Below, piece by piece: positions 63,446 through 64,000 of a stretch of DNA of 64,000 bases. Both the position numbers and the translations under genes were made by a program. The stretch is from Flavobacteriales bacterium. GTDB lineage: Bacteria; Bacteroidota; Bacteroidia; Flavobacteriales_E; Vicingaceae. The notes beneath the pieces were generated by a model. That model ran no database searches, had not been told where the DNA came from, and saw only the letters and a list, made by a program, of their open reading frames with translations. The stretch covers positions 62,001-126,000 of the forward strand of contig CAJPFH010000005.1 of NCBI GenBank assembly GCA_905339165.1, read 5' to 3'. The stretch's first letter is position 1. Every line of letters begins with the position of its first letter.

Positions 63446-64000
63446 ATGATACATGAAGTTAAAATTTCCTTGTGGCTCTCGTTTTTACCTATCTTCGTTT
63501 TGATGATGTTATTGGCAGCCAATGTTTTTCTTTTTGGCGATAATGCACTAGGCGGGGCAAATCAGATAGCCCTTTTAATGGCAGCATCGGTAGCTGCCGT
63601 TATTTCTATTATAAAGGGTATTTCATGGAACCATTTATTTGATGGAGTATTAAAAAGTATTAGTTCGGCTTTGCCAGCCTTGCTAATTCTCCTTTTAATA
63701 GGTGCGTTGGCAGGGACATGGATGATGAGCGGCATTGTTCCGGCTATGGTTTATTACGGATTAAAAATACTTACTCCCACTATATTCTTATTTGCCGCCT
63801 GTTTAGTTTGTGCCGTAGTTTCTGTAGCCACAGGAAGTTCTTGGAGTACGGTGGCCACTATTGGTGTTGCATTGCTGGCTATAGGAAAAGCGTTAGGCTT
63901 CCACGAAGGGCTAATTGCCGGAGCCATTATTTCTGGTGCTTATTTTGGGGATAAAATGTCGCCATTATCAGATACCACCAACCTTGCTCCTGCTATGGCA
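63446..64000 (+). CDS. nhaC: Na+/H+ antiporter NhaC family, cut by window edge
   Basis: The frame opens at the ATG at 63446 and runs off the right edge after 185 codons. It has several hydrophobic segments (LWLSFLPIFVLMMLLAA, LPALLILLLIGALAGTWMMSG) and NhaC motifs: ATGSSWSTVATIGVALLAIG and GAIISGAYFGDKMSPLSDTTNLAPA. NhaC swaps Na+ for H+ across the inner membrane. The C-terminal half is missing. Confidence 0.9.
   Translation, partial: MIHEVKISLWLSFLPIFVLMMLLAANVFLFGDNALGGANQIALLMAASVAAVISIIKGISWNHLFDGVLKSISSALPALLILLLIGALAGTWMMSGIVPAMVYYGLKILTPTIFLFAACLVCAVVSVATGSSWSTVATIGVALLAIGKALGFHEGLIAGAIISGAYFGDKMSPLSDTTNLAPAMA

Noticed and set aside
1-64000. CRISPR arrays, tRNA or rRNA genes, and insertion sequences with transposase
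   Set aside because: No regular short direct repeats, cloverleaf pattern, rRNA stretch or transposase-like protein was seen while reading both strands.

Overview
The window is chromosomal DNA from a low-GC member of the Bacteroidota. The evidence is four secreted proteins with type IX secretion (T9SS) C-terminal sorting domains, promoters of the Bacteroidota type (TTTG plus TAnnTTTG), genes mostly without Shine-Dalgarno sequences, the gene orders yceD-rpmF-plsX-fabH-accB-accC and serC-serA-DUF1015, and outer-membrane barrel proteins. A futalosine-pathway gene (mqnC) and a long-form IspH suggest a Chitinophagales-like or related lineage rather than a classical Flavobacterium, but I cannot fix the order or genus.

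Layout. 1-8.8 kb: envelope lipoprotein (cut by the left edge), Gfo/Idh/MocA oxidoreductase, pcm, ispH, ribE, a large gliding-associated T9SS protein and mqnC. 8.9-16.9 kb: a plus-strand housekeeping run with pepA, pdxA, the yceD-rpmF-plsX-fabH-accB-accC fatty-acid cluster and an alpha/beta hydrolase. 17-24.9 kb: a split transketolase whose two halves are separated by a von Willebrand factor A gene, a T9SS esterase, two membrane or lipoprotein genes and fhs. 24.9-39.5 kb: a DUF2341 T9SS protein, rpmE2, serC-serA-DUF1015, DUF3078, mscL, yggS, a HEAT protein, a Fur regulator, lptF/G-tgt, a glycosyltransferase, an ECF sigma factor and rsmG. 50.4-64 kb: MOSC, dapD, a heptosyltransferase, YfiR plus a TonB receptor, nth, bcp, recA, a TPR lipoprotein, a beta-helix/PKD T9SS protein, an orphan helical protein and nhaC (cut by the right edge).

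The accessory region lies between rsmG and the MOSC gene (about 39.5-50.35 kb). It looks like a defence island inserted among housekeeping genes. Its minus-strand operon has five genes joined by short overlaps: an XRE/Cro-type controller, an MmeI-like single-chain restriction-modification enzyme, a 1412-residue DUF4062-NACHT-repeat (STAND/NLR-like) protein, a small PD-(D/E)XK-like protein whose catalytic positions look lost, and an AbiV-like abortive-infection protein. Diverging from it are a protein of unknown family and a PD-(D/E)XK nuclease with an intact QxK motif, overlapping by 4 nt. A 15-bp palindrome lies at the controller's start, with half-sites near both promoters. The left flank holds a MITE-like element with 15-bp terminal inverted repeats and several strong hairpins. 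The right flank holds another hairpin-rich element.

I infer a layered anti-phage system: restriction first, then a NACHT-triggered, possibly AbiV-mediated shutdown. The genes and their overlaps are read directly from the sequence; the joint function is inference. I saw no tRNA, rRNA, CRISPR array, transposase or integrase gene.
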